A stretch of DNA of 64,000 nt, from the NCBI GenBank assembly GCA_951217055.1, contig OX578282.1, forward strand, positions 56,055,311 through 56,119,310, in the 5' to 3' direction. Positions 23,869 through 33,134 of the stretch are shown one piece after another (position 1 is the stretch's first letter; the number at the start of each line of letters is the position of its first letter). Source of the DNA: Gerris lacustris (Eukaryota; Arthropoda; Insecta; Hemiptera; Gerridae). A model generated the notes under the pieces. The model was not told the DNA's origin. It worked only from the letters and a program-made list of their open reading frames with translations, and did no database searches. Position numbers and translations under genes: made by a program.

Positions 23869-24771
23869 TTAAATAATCACTATACAACGTCCCATGGCTG
23901 AAGTCGCCTTAAACGGACCTTGCCATAGGATAAAAAAAAAGTATCATACATTCTCAGGTAATGACAATGTCATCATTTTTAAGATTATATTCCCCTTCTT
24001 GACATTTTCCCCTCCCTTAAAGTTTAATGACATTTATCTTCTTCTTTTAACAAATTATTATCAATATTAAAAATTGTTTTCTTTTAAGTATTAAACTCAT
24101 AGTTTTCCAATTTTGTTGAATTTTAGACCCTGAAAATGCGGAAAAATTTAGGCTGGAGTTAGTTATTTGTATCCCACACCACCTAACTCATAGGAAAGAA
24201 GTGCAATCAATGAAGGCTTCAATCTATAGTCCATGCTTAAAATCCTGTTTTGTTTTTTTTCACTTGTTCTGGTGGTAATTATCTCTACAATAGGTTTGAA
24301 AATTGTCTGCCACTTTGTGTGGCACATATCTTCCTTACGTCATATTTTGTACACTTCAATAATTTTATGCTTTAACAACCTATTATTGTCAGATTTATTA
24401 AATCCCCCTCCCCTCCTTTTAAATATGTCAAAATTGTTTTAATTACTACGTTTTTATTAGGTTGCTTTCTTGTTTGTTTGTTTGTCCGGTACAAATCTGG
24501 CAATCGATTTCTAACTAACTTCCCGAATAGCTAGACATTTGAAACTTTTAGCATAATAACGCTAAGCTAATTATCATTATTTAAATTAAAATTATTAAGT
24601 TTCTTTCTTATTTAGGCATTTTTTATAGTATAATAAGCTTTTATTATTATTTAAATATAAATACAGTTCACTTGCTCATTATTCGTTTCTTTATTAATTA
24701 GTTTATTTAATTAGAATTCATGGAGGAACCGATCCCTATTATTTAAACCCCTTCCTTATGAACAATTGTGA
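23869..24771. other. Intergenic DNA
   Basis: No gene recognised. A (TTTG)n patch lies near 24470-24485. The open frame at 24233-24442 is a hydrophobic AT-rich chance frame. Confidence 0.4.
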
Positions 24772-25130
24772 TGGCGTGAAAAATTTGTGTTTGTGTTTTT
24801 AATGGATTTACACGTTTTAAGGTCTCCTTGAGTTCAAAATAATTTTTATTTTAAAAAAAATGTCTTTAGTGTGTGCTGACGCTTGGAGCCTAAACTACAC
24901 TGGGCTGATTTGGATGAAATTTGGCATAAAAAAAAATCATACTCCTGGGAAAATTGAGAAATTAATTTTAGCTCTAAATTATGGGGCGTTACCCCCAAAA
25001 CAAATTTTTAAAAAATATATTTTTGATTAAATAATTCTAAAATGCATTTAAATATAATCAAATGAACTGTTTCCCCCAGGAAAAATCTAGTTTATGATTT
25101 TTTTCTTTTTTTTCAATTGAGTGTATTCCT
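24772..25130 (+). mobile_element. ACTTTCTCATATA-family element, decayed copy
   Basis: It shares TGTGATGGCG, TGATGGATTTACACGTTTT, GCTTGGAGCCTAAACTAC and GATGAAATTTGGCATA with the neighbouring copy at 25214. Terminal repeats are not recognisable. Confidence 0.65.
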
Positions 25131-25213
25131 AACTTGATCATTGTTTACTTACGGGCCACTTTCTTTTTATTAACCGCTTTTATTTAACTTCACTTGTTTG
25201 TTTGGCACTATTT

Positions 25214-25768
25214 ACTTTCTCATAAAAAGAGAAAGTATTGTGATGGCGCGAAAATTCTATTTTGAGATTTTGATGGATTTACACATTTTGAGTTTTGAGG
25301 TCCCCTGAGTCCAAAAAAGTGATTTTTAAATAATGTCTGTCTGTCGTTTGTGCATGTGCAGACGCATGGAGCTTAAACTACTGTGCAGATTTTGACGAAA
25401 TTTGGCATACATGTTCAGAACAATCATACCCCGACGGGAAATCGAGAAATGAATTTTAACCCCAAATTTGGGGACGCTTCCCTCCAAAAACTGAAAAAAA
25501 AAATGTTTTCTTGAAAACGTTTCCGACGATTTTGATTAAAAAATTCTAAAATTTAGCGTATATTTATATATAAATCGTTTTCCCTGGAAAAATAGTTTTA
25601 AAAGCGTACGGAGAGAGCCCGGGTTCGATTCCCCGCCAAGATGTTATTTTTATGATACATTTTAATGAAATGTTCAATAATAATTAGGTACATTTTTCTA
25701 AGAAAACATGAAAACTAATATATGAAAAACACTGGGCTAAGTAATTATGAACTCGTATATGAGAAAGT
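25214..25768 (+). mobile_element. ACTTTCTCATATA-family element, complete-looking copy
   Basis: The left end ACTTTCTCATAAA pairs with the right end TATATGAGAAAGT. The 555-bp body has GATTTTGACGAAATTTGGCA and a tRNA-like B-box word GGTTCGATTCCCC at about 25621. It is non-coding. It shares body and ends with copies at 21355 and 36424. Confidence 0.8.
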
Positions 25769-25963
25769 TTAGAGAAACGTAAAATTTGAGTTATGTTTTT
25801 ACTACCCTGAAAGGATCTATTATTATTATCCCTAACATTTTATGGTTTTTATTATCTATGTAGATTAGTGATTGTTCTTTATAGCTTTAATGTTCTCTCT
25901 CTCTCCATTCTGAACTCTATAAAATTGCTGTTAGTATATTGTTGATTAAAATGTACTTAACAG

Positions 25964-25970
<7 letters not shown>

Positions 25971-25995
<25 letters not shown>
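25971..25995 (-). other. Poly(A) tail of the LINE
   Basis: Twenty-five T on the plus strand lie five bases beyond the ORF2 stop codon. This marks the 3' end of the reverse-transcribed RNA. Confidence 0.85.
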
Positions 25996-25996
<1 letters not shown>

Positions 25997-26000
25997 ATAT

Positions 26001-29000
26001 TTAGCATCCAGGGACATTACCCCGATAGCCATTGATAAAGAAAGTGAAGTATTGCTGATACGTAGACCAGCTTTTTGTATTATTTAAAATTGTAATGATA
26101 TTTGTAAACTCCAAAGTTATCTGAGGATGGTTAAAGGTTGGACAGGAGAATATATGAGTTATGGTTTCTGGTATGTTAACAGTGCAGTAACGGCAATATG
26201 CAGAGGGGCTTAAGCCTATCTTATGAAGAAGTACTCTGGTAGGTAGATGGCCAATCTTTAAAGCAGATATAAACGATTGTACTCTTCTTGGGCATTCTTT
26301 ATAAACATTTAAGTCTGTTGGCTGATGTTGAATGGAATGGAATGCTCTTGCAGTGGATCCATTAGCCCAGTCGTTAATCCATTTCTCTGTACACCAGAGC
26401 CCTATTTTACTAGCAATGTAAGAGAGGGAATATTTATCATGCGGGAGAGGTTTCATGGGAAGAGCCTGTTTAGCAAGGAAATCAGCTACTTCGTTACCAG
26501 TGAGACCGCAATGAGAAGGAATCCACTGAAATTTTATTATTCCTTTAGCTTGCTTTAAAATGGTATGTATATGGAATGTCCGGTGTGAGAAAGCGTGAGG
26601 TTCATATTTCTTTAATAACTCTAAGGCACATTTTGAATCCGTGAGGATGCAAAATTGTCCCTGCATGTTCTGGACATGTATAACAGCAGCCATTATTGCC
26701 AATAGTTCAGCATCTGTTGATGAGGATGGGGTTGAAGGAAGACAGATCTTTACTTGTAGGGTTGGAATGAAAACTCCCACTCCAGCTGCAGAGCCTTCTA
26801 AAAGAGACCCATCAGTATAAATTAAGATGTAGTCTCTGTATAATGAATTGATTAGGTGGAGACTTGTTTGTTTGAGTTCTGACGGAAAAGATGAGGATTT
26901 AGAAGTGCTGTTAGGTAATTCAGTCCTAATTATAGAAGCTGTCCATTCCCACGGAGGAATTGGATGAATCTGAGGGATCGGATGAATTTCAAAAGATATT
27001 TTAGATTGATTCTTTAAGACGTAGACAGTTCGTCCCAATGAATGTGAATTGGAGTCTATGGTAGCTTTTATTCTGCTACAAGGATGGCTTGAAGGTAAGG
27101 TCCGGTATTTGGCGTATAAACGGAGAGTACATTTATTAATAAATAATTTAATAGACATGATATTAGCTTCTATTTCCATAGCTGCTATAGAGGACGATGG
27201 ATACACTCCAAGGATGTACCTCAGAGCAAAGTTCTGAATTTTGGATATCTTACTGATATGACATGCTGAAGCTCCTCCCCATATTTCACAAAGGTGACAG
27301 AGCTTGCTTCTGATGAACCCCAGATAAAATGCTCTCAATGATTGAATATCTGCTCCCCACTTGGACCCAGAAATACGTTTAAGTAAGTTAAGCCTACCTT
27401 GTATGTCACTAACTATACTTTCTATATGTTGACGCCATAGAAGCTTTCTGTCTAGTGTTAGACCTAATAGTTTTGGGAAGGGGTTGTATTTAATAGGTGT
27501 TGAGTCTAGCTTAAGCATGGTATGAGATGGGATGCTGTGATTTCTGCTGAAAATAGTCCACTCCGTTTTAAGTTTTGATATACTGAGATTCCACTGATAA
27601 CACCAATTTTTTATCTCCTCAAGTGCTGTCTCTATAGTGGCTATTGCATGATTTATATCTTTATGGTTAACATATATAGTTATATCATCAGCGTATATAC
27701 AACATTGCACACTCCTAGGCAAACAATCACATAGGTCGCTCAGCATAATATTAAAAAGCGCGGGACTTAATATTCCCCCTTGCGGCGTCCCATTTGTGAT
27801 ATTTTTATAAGAAGAGATGGTAGATTTAATTTTAGTTGCGACCTTTCTATCAATTAGATAATTGTGTAAATTACCAAGTAATTTGCCAGATATACCAATT
27901 TTAATTAATTTTAGTAGCAACAGTGAATGATCGATATTATCAAATGCTGAATCTAAATCTATGAAGCAGGCAACTGTTGATATTTTGTTCTTAAACCCCT
28001 CATGTATATATTCGGTGAAAGCAGATAGTGCATCAGTTGTCGATCTATTCGGTCGAAAGCCATATTGGTTACAAGATAATATATCATTTGCTTCCAGATA
28101 CCATATTAAACGTCTGTTAACCATTCTTTCGTATATCTTTCCCAAACAGGAAGACACGGCAATAGGTCGGTAAGAATCTGCCAACGACTTATCTCGATTT
28201 TTCTTTAATACTGGTATGATGTGGCTCATCTTCCACGAATTTGGTATTTTATTATGAGTCCAACATTCATTACACAATTTAAGAAGATTCATTTTATACA
28301 TTTCAGGCATATTTACAATAATCGAGTTTACTAATCCATCAGGTCCAGGGGAAGTATCAGTTAACTTAGTCAGAGCTTCTTCCAATTCAGTTACCGAGAA
28401 TAATTTATCGCAATTATTATAACTATCTTTTACTTTGTCCACAGCATTAAGTACTGAAGTTTCTGATTCTGTTAAATCTCTATTAGAGCTATTAGTTAGT
28501 TTCAAGGAGAAATAATTGTTGAAAATCTCAGCAACCTCTAGGTTGTCTCTTATGTATTCTCCTTCAGGATCCATGATATAATTTAGTGTAGACTGATTTT
28601 TATGGAGAGAATTAAATTTTTTCCACGCTTTAGCACATGATGAATTAATATTTAGTTCCGAGATAAATTTTTCTAAATCTTTTTTTTTGTTTAAAGAAAT
28701 AATTTTCTTAGACTGAGCATTACATTTATTGTATTCCTTTCTGTGATTTATATCTTTTGTTTTCCTCCATATTCTCCTAGCTTTATTTCTTTTAGTGACA
28801 GCAGCACTGACCTCTTCGTTCCACCAAGAATGAAGTTTTTTATTTGATCTACTAGTTGGTCGCTTCAGAGTTTTTTCAGCTGCATTCACTAAAAGTGTGG
28901 TGAGGGCTACGGTTTTCTGATTGACGTCCCCAGTAATTGCACAGGCTGACTTAATGCATTCGGATCTAAACTCGTCCCAGTCAGCATTTTTTTTTAACAG

Positions 29001-29744
29001 CCACTTGTTAGAGATATATTCATCATTTATTAGCAGCCTCTCTACATTTAATCTTAAAGAAATAAGAATGGGTAAGTGATCGCTATCTAAGATATCAACA
29101 GTCTTCCAGTCAAGTATAAGGTCAATTAAATCTGAAGAGATTATTGTCAAATCTATAATGCTTGTTGAAGCTGAGTCAGATGGACTTATATACGTAGGTT
29201 CATTTCTGTTGATTACAACCAATCCATTATTATTAACCCAATCATAAATCTTATTTCCAGCCGAGTCTGAGTGAGTGTTAAACCAGGTGTAGTGTTTGGC
29301 ATTGAAATCTCCTAACATAATAAAGGGCCCTTCCGAAGGAATTATTTTATCTAAGTCTGACATAGAAGGTTTAACATTAGGAGGAATGTATACTGAACAA
29401 ATAAAAATGGTGGTATTTCTTTGGAAGGTAGCTTTAATAGTTATAAACTCAATGCTACCTTCTTCGTCATTGTCGGATAGAAATTCAGCATGGATGGATG
29501 GATGAACAAGTATAGCAACACCTCCACCGGATTTTTTACTTCTGGATTTGTGAAATATTGCATAATGTTTTAGTGGAAAATTAGTTGTTTTATTGTTAAA
29601 TCTAGTTTCTTGTACGGCAGCTATGAGGATATTATTTGACCACATCTTTTGTTCCAACTCAATCAATTTGGTTTTTCTTTTTAGCGACCGGGCATTCCAT
29701 TGCAGTATTTTCAAAGAAGGGCTATTTATTGAAGAGGGGTTCAT
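26001..29744 (-). CDS. LINE ORF2: endonuclease, reverse transcriptase, RNase H
   Basis: The 1247-residue protein would nick chromosomal DNA and copy the element RNA into it (target-primed reverse transcription). Domains in order: an AP-endonuclease-like EN (about 12-230) with N17, E46 (VQETR), Y119, GDFNAKH (145-151) and SDHLPI (221-226); reverse transcriptase (about 450-770) with SPGPDGL (465-471), FIDLDSAFD (594-602), GTPQGGILSP (652-661) and YADD (684-687); RNase H (about 972-1095) with D978 in YTDGS, E1013, D1036 in LTDSK, and SHCGLTGNEVAD with H1078 and D1088. A terminal CX2CX9HX3C motif (1184-1201) resembles the zinc knuckle found after the RT in relatives. No stop or frameshift is present. 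The start ATG overlaps the ORF1 stop. The stop codon is five bases from the poly(A). Confidence 0.97.
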   Translation of the reverse strand: MNPSSINSPSLKILQWNARSLKRKTKLIELEQKMWSNNILIAAVQETRFNNKTTNFPLKHYAIFHKSRSKKSGGGVAILVHPSIHAEFLSDNDEEGSIEFITIKATFQRNTTIFICSVYIPPNVKPSMSDLDKIIPSEGPFIMLGDFNAKHYTWFNTHSDSAGNKIYDWVNNNGLVVINRNEPTYISPSDSASTSIIDLTIISSDLIDLILDWKTVDILDSDHLPILISLRLNVERLLINDEYISNKWLLKKNADWDEFRSECIKSACAITGDVNQKTVALTTLLVNAAEKTLKRPTSRSNKKLHSWWNEEVSAAVTKRNKARRIWRKTKDINHRKEYNKCNAQSKKIISLNKKKDLEKFISELNINSSCAKAWKKFNSLHKNQSTLNYIMDPEGEYIRDNLEVAEIFNNYFSLKLTNSSNRDLTESETSVLNAVDKVKDSYNNCDKLFSVTELEEALTKLTDTSPGPDGLVNSIIVNMPEMYKMNLLKLCNECWTHNKIPNSWKMSHIIPVLKKNRDKSLADSYRPIAVSSCLGKIYERMVNRRLIWYLEANDILSCNQYGFRPNRSTTDALSAFTEYIHEGFKNKISTVACFIDLDSAFDNIDHSLLLLKLIKIGISGKLLGNLHNYLIDRKVATKIKSTISSYKNITNGTPQGGILSPALFNIMLSDLCDCLPRSVQCCIYADDITIYVNHKDINHAIATIETALEEIKNWCYQWNLSISKLKTEWTIFSRNHSIPSHTMLKLDSTPIKYNPFPKLLGLTLDRKLLWRQHIESIVSDIQGRLNLLKRISGSKWGADIQSLRAFYLGFIRSKLCHLCEIWGGASACHISKISKIQNFALRYILGVYPSSSIAAMEIEANIMSIKLFINKCTLRLYAKYRTLPSSHPCSRIKATIDSNSHSLGRTVYVLKNQSKISFEIHPIPQIHPIPPWEWTASIIRTELPNSTSKSSSFPSELKQTSLHLINSLYRDYILIYTDGSLLEGSAAGVGVFIPTLQVKICLPSTPSSSTDAELLAIMAAVIHVQNMQGQFCILTDSKCALELLKKYEPHAFSHRTFHIHTILKQAKGIIKFQWIPSHCGLTGNEVADFLAKQALPMKPLPHDKYSLSYIASKIGLWCTEKWINDWANGSTARAFHSIQHQPTDLNVYKECPRRVQSFISALKIGHLPTRVLLHKIGLSPSAYCRYCTVNIPETITHIFSCPTFNHPQITLEFTNIITILNNTKSWSTYQQYFTFFINGYRGNVPGC

Positions 29745-31306
29745 AAAAAATCAAATGGTTCATTATCCAGATGTATTTGAGAAGGTGCAACCGAATTATT
29801 TGTGATGAAACTATTACTATGGGATGAAGGGATGAGATCTAACTGAGAAGTTTCATGAGGAGCGGCACAAGGATTTTCCCTACACTTTAAACTAGGACTT
29901 GCTCTATTACTGGGACAATTTTGTTCCTCAGATGAGTTTGTATTTTCAATAGGGAGGTTATTTTCCTCCTGAGTTATTTGAGAGCAGAATTGTGAGTCTA
30001 GTAAAATTATAAGATCAGGATCGTCTACTAAAGGATTTTTATTTGTTTCAACAATGTTAGGTTCGGATAAAACTTTTGAGTTTGGGTTGCTACTGTTTTT
30101 GACCTTTGGACAAGAACTTTTTGTATAAGCTGAGTTAAATAAATCATTATTATTTAATTGCTTAATATCTACAGTGGACCTAAATGAGTTTAAGATGAAT
30201 GATGATAGAATACTTGACAAATACTTTTTTCCTTTTTTATTTAAATGAAGACCGTGTTTAGTATAATTATATCTTTTAATACGGCGAGTAAAGTCGATAT
30301 AGTGTAAGTGTGGCGTATTAGCAGTAAGCTTCAACAGATTTGAATTGAACTGCATTATCTGATTATTCAAATGTAAGGCATCATATCTTAGCGGAACCGA
30401 TGTAATTATAACATTAGTTTGGTATTGTAGAGGAATAATGTTTTGTAAAATATTATCAGGACAAATGTTATTTAGATTATTTGAACTCCCTATAACTACT
30501 ACTATGTCGTCTTTGCCAAAATTTTTGGTAAGTGTTTGAATATCTTTAACAATTTCCGATAGGGGCGCATTAGGCTTGAATATAGACTGAATATTGTACA
30601 CATGTCCAAATCGTGAGCGTAATAAATGATTTAATCCTCTAACATGACTATCTCCTAAAAGTAAAATTGATGGGTGATTGGAGAGACTTTGTGGTGAATG
30701 ATTAAAGGTGACTGAGTGAAGATCTGAAGCTGGAGTGAAGAGTGGAGAGTGAAGAGTGGAGGACTGGTGTGAAGAGTGGAGAACTGGAGTAAAGCGTGGA
30801 GAGTGAAGAGTGGAGGACTGGCGTGAAGAGTGGAGAACTGGAACCGAGTGAACATCTGCTGTCACAGTAGTCATTACTTTTTCCATAGATGACCTTTGAA
30901 ATCTATCAGTTAGCTTGTTTATCTTACTGGTTAATTCTGCTATTATATATTCATATTTAGTTATTTCGTCTTTTAATTTTAAGTTGTCTGCTTTAAGTTG
31001 TTCATTATCTAACATATAATTATTAGTATGTAGATCCGTTTTGTCTGGAGAAGATGAAGTGATGCTCTTTGACAGAGGCGGTTTTTCTTTTATTTTCTGG
31101 CCATTAGAAACGGGTACAAAGCTAGTTAGTTTGCTCTGACGTATTTGTTGAGATGTATTAGTCCTAAGCGAAGAGCAAGTTCTATGAACAGTAGGCTTTT
31201 TTAAGTTAGGTTTATTTTCATTTTCAGAAGGGCTTAGCGATAGAGCTTTACGCTTTTTATTTAATAAAAGATCAGCTTTAACAGTTTTCATTTTATTTTG
31301 AGGCAT
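29741..31306 (-). CDS. LINE ORF1 with coiled coil and SGNH-hydrolase-like domain
   Basis: The 521-residue protein would bind element RNA as the gag-like partner of ORF2. The N-terminal 90 residues are basic and Ser-rich. A leucine-rich heptad stretch (about 98-135, NEQLKADNLKLKDEI...) predicts a coiled coil. Residues 156-193 are an in-frame tandem repeat rich in SSTLHSP. Residues 213-370 look like an SGNH/GDSL hydrolase: ILLLGDSHVRGL (214-225, candidate Ser220), VIGSSNN (271-277, candidate Asn) and TKHGLHLNKKGK (349-360, candidate His). Esterase-like ORF1 domains are known from CR1-type LINEs. No CCHC knuckle is visible, unlike typical I/R1 ORF1. The C-terminal 140 residues are polar and probably disordered. 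The ATG at 31306 is the first in frame. The stop overlaps the ORF2 start as ATGA. Confidence 0.9.
   Translation of the reverse strand: MPQNKMKTVKADLLLNKKRKALSLSPSENENKPNLKKPTVHRTCSSLRTNTSQQIRQSKLTSFVPVSNGQKIKEKPPLSKSITSSSPDKTDLHTNNYMLDNEQLKADNLKLKDEITKYEYIIAELTSKINKLTDRFQRSSMEKVMTTVTADVHSVPVLHSSRQSSTLHSPRFTPVLHSSHQSSTLHSPLFTPASDLHSVTFNHSPQSLSNHPSILLLGDSHVRGLNHLLRSRFGHVYNIQSIFKPNAPLSEIVKDIQTLTKNFGKDDIVVVIGSSNNLNNICPDNILQNIIPLQYQTNVIITSVPLRYDALHLNNQIMQFNSNLLKLTANTPHLHYIDFTRRIKRYNYTKHGLHLNKKGKKYLSSILSSFILNSFRSTVDIKQLNNNDLFNSAYTKSSCPKVKNSSNPNSKVLSEPNIVETNKNPLVDDPDLIILLDSQFCSQITQEENNLPIENTNSSEEQNCPSNRASPSLKCRENPCAAPHETSQLDLIPSSHSNSFITNNSVAPSQIHLDNEPFDFL
30727..30845 (-). repeat. In-frame 54-bp minisatellite inside ORF1
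   Basis: Two full copies and a partial copy of a 54-bp unit encode SSRQSSTLHSPRFTPVLH and near variants. The unit itself is built of shorter gtgaagagtgga words. Length 54 keeps the frame. Confidence 0.85.
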
Positions 31307-32376
31307 ATTGTATTTCTATGGAAGTATAAATTAAATTAATATATAAAATTGGATTATAATATTTAAGTTAATTTAAAGTAAAAATCAATAATTAAACAGA
31401 ATTAATAATAAAAGAAATATAGAAAAAATAAAAAATAATCAACATTCAATGAAATAAAAAACTTTACCGGGCTGGATTCGAACTCGGATCTCTAGAGTCA
31501 TAAGTGACGTCACTAAAATGTAAAAGGCTACAGCGTTACCAACTGAGCTACGCCAGGTAAACAATGCAATGAGTGATCGCAGTTAATCATAGATTAAATG
31601 TGTTTTTCTTTTAGAAAAACCGTCAACTTAAATTATAAATTAATTATTAAAACAATTAGTTATTTCAAGAGAAGTAAATTAATAATATAGTTATTATTAA
31701 TAGAACAATAGTTAGTAACATTTAAAATTAATTAAAAGAATTAATTAGATCTAAAATTAGGTTATAGCGTCATAAGAAATGTGCTGTAACAAATGTGTAT
31801 TTTTTACTTTTTAATAATTTATAGTCTATCTTTATAAAATAGTTCAATATAAAATTTATTGTTCTTACTTACAGGTTGTTTTTAAATATCCCAAGACTTG
31901 TTGAGGATTAATTAAACAGTAATTAAAACTGGTAACTAACAACAGCAATCTTGTCACTTGAATGTTTTAATGTAATCTGACTAAGTTTTTAGATTAAAAC
32001 ACCAGTATCACTTTAAACACATATAGTTAATACTTAAAACAACTTTTCACAGAGGTAGAACTAATTAAAATATTATGAATTTAATTATCTATTCAGAGCA
32101 GCAGAACCAGAGCTGTTATCACTATAACCTCCATATAACCTCCCTCTATCATTATCTATATAGTTTTATCATTATCAGTATAGTTTATATTATTACAAAT
32201 TTCGAAAAGTTTCACCTGTAGAAAAACTTTAAAATAATTTATTTGAACAGAATCAAATTTCGTTTCTCAATGGGCACTATTTAATATAGTATCAACTTCT
32301 GTCGTTATAAATATTTTTATTTGAAATGACGTCCTGGGGTTTACAGTGCGTTGGCAGGATACCTGTAAAATTAATG
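31307..32376 (-). other. Region upstream of LINE ORF1, possible 5' UTR
   Basis: AT-rich DNA without coding frames. It holds a tRNA-like sequence at 31462-31566. The 7-bp word ACAGTGC left of the poly(T) at about 25964-25970 recurs at 32345-32351 (both preceded by TT.A context). If that is a target duplication, the LINE 5' end would be near 32340. A 7-bp match is weak evidence. Confidence 0.35.
31462..31566 (-). ncRNA. tRNA-like sequence with Pol III A and B boxes
   Basis: On the minus strand the A box TAGCTCAGTTGG matches the consensus exactly, and AGTTCGAATCC matches 10 of 11 B-box positions. GTTTACC and GGTAAAG could form a 6-bp acceptor-like stem. GCGT and ACGC could close the D arm. The T arm does not pair and the region between the boxes is too long for a normal anticodon arm, so it is not a functional tRNA gene. 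A perfect palindrome AGTGACGTCACT, including the CRE octamer TGACGTCA, lies between the boxes. It could be a SINE head, a decayed tRNA, or part of the LINE 5' UTR, with which it shares orientation. Confidence 0.5.
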
Positions 32377-32448
32377 TGACCCCGACGTGATTTGAACACG
32401 CAACCTTCTGATCTGGAGTCAGACGCGCTACCGTTGCGCCACGGAGTC
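32377..32448 (-). tRNA. tRNA-Trp (CCA), intact
   Basis: The 72-nt gene reads GACTCCGTGGCGCAACGG... on the minus strand. The acceptor arms GACTCCG/CGGGGTC pair fully, with one T-G wobble. The anticodon loop CTCCAGA has anticodon CCA. The T arm is GCGTG TTCAAAT CACGT. A short T run (AAAA at 32367-32370 on the plus strand) provides a Pol III terminator. The sequence is close to the well-known insect tRNA-Trp. Confidence 0.95.
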
Positions 32449-33134
32449 CTTGCTAAGTGTCCACCTTGCCAATAACTTAAAATACTAGCAACTTAATACA
32501 TATTTAAAACGTTGAAAAATTATGTTCGTTTATATGTATAATGTATATGTAGTAATAAGATAACATCATAATATTCTATGATCTATCTTTGTGTTTATGT
32601 ATTGTGTACCCTTTTCTATGTATATATATTGTAGGTTGTAGGTGAATCTTTTTTTATACTATTGTTAATTTTGCATGTAGACATAAATTACTAAAATCAT
32701 TTATTGTTAAAGCAAAATAATTATGTAATTGATAAATATTTTGTTTCCTGCAAACCGAATTTGCAGCAAAAATGTAAAATAATTTTGTTGCACCTTCTGT
32801 TTTTAAATTGACTGTTATCTTCATTACACCTAGATAGTTCAAGGTGAATGTTCAAAAAGAAAGTTATTTTCTGTTTAATATAACTATAGAACACTTATTT
32901 ACGAGCATATGCTATATGCTAAATATCGTGACAAATAAATTTGGTATATTATGTATGTGTGTATATATAATATATGTTTTTATATTAAATTTCCAATTAT
33001 ATTATTGTATATTGTATTAGAATTTTATTTGAGTCACTGTATATCTAATAATTCCCCCCCCCCCCCCCCCCATATTCACCAATTAATAGTAAAAAAGAAA
33101 ATATTCATGTATACATAATGCAATTTATCGTTTA
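32449..33134. other. AT-rich DNA between tRNA-Trp and a repeat
   Basis: It holds TA-rich simple sequence and an 18-bp poly(C) run at 33054-33071. No gene recognised. Confidence 0.5.

Larger units (their letters stand above)
25971..31306 (-). mobile_element. Apparently intact two-ORF LINE (RNase H-bearing, I/R1-like group)
   Basis: Reading leftward, the element contains ORF1, ORF2 and a 25-bp poly(A) tract (poly T on the plus strand, 25971-25995). Both ORFs are uninterrupted and every catalytic motif I looked for is present, so this copy may be recent or active. An apurinic-type endonuclease plus a C-terminal RNase H places it among the I, R1, Loa, Nimb or Ingi relatives rather than CR1, L2 or RTE; the exact clade needs a tree. 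The 5' border is not defined: up to about 1 kb upstream of ORF1 (to about 32340) could be 5' UTR. Confidence 0.9.

Noticed and set aside
26325..29805. Plus-strand ORFs opposite the LINE
   Set aside because: All are antisense shadows of LINE ORF2; none has a recognisable domain.
30655..30855. Second ORF in the ORF1 repeat region
   Set aside because: It is a frame shadow created by the minisatellite inside LINE ORF1.
31462..31566. Functional tRNA gene
   Set aside because: A and B boxes are good, but the T arm does not pair and no normal anticodon arm can be drawn.
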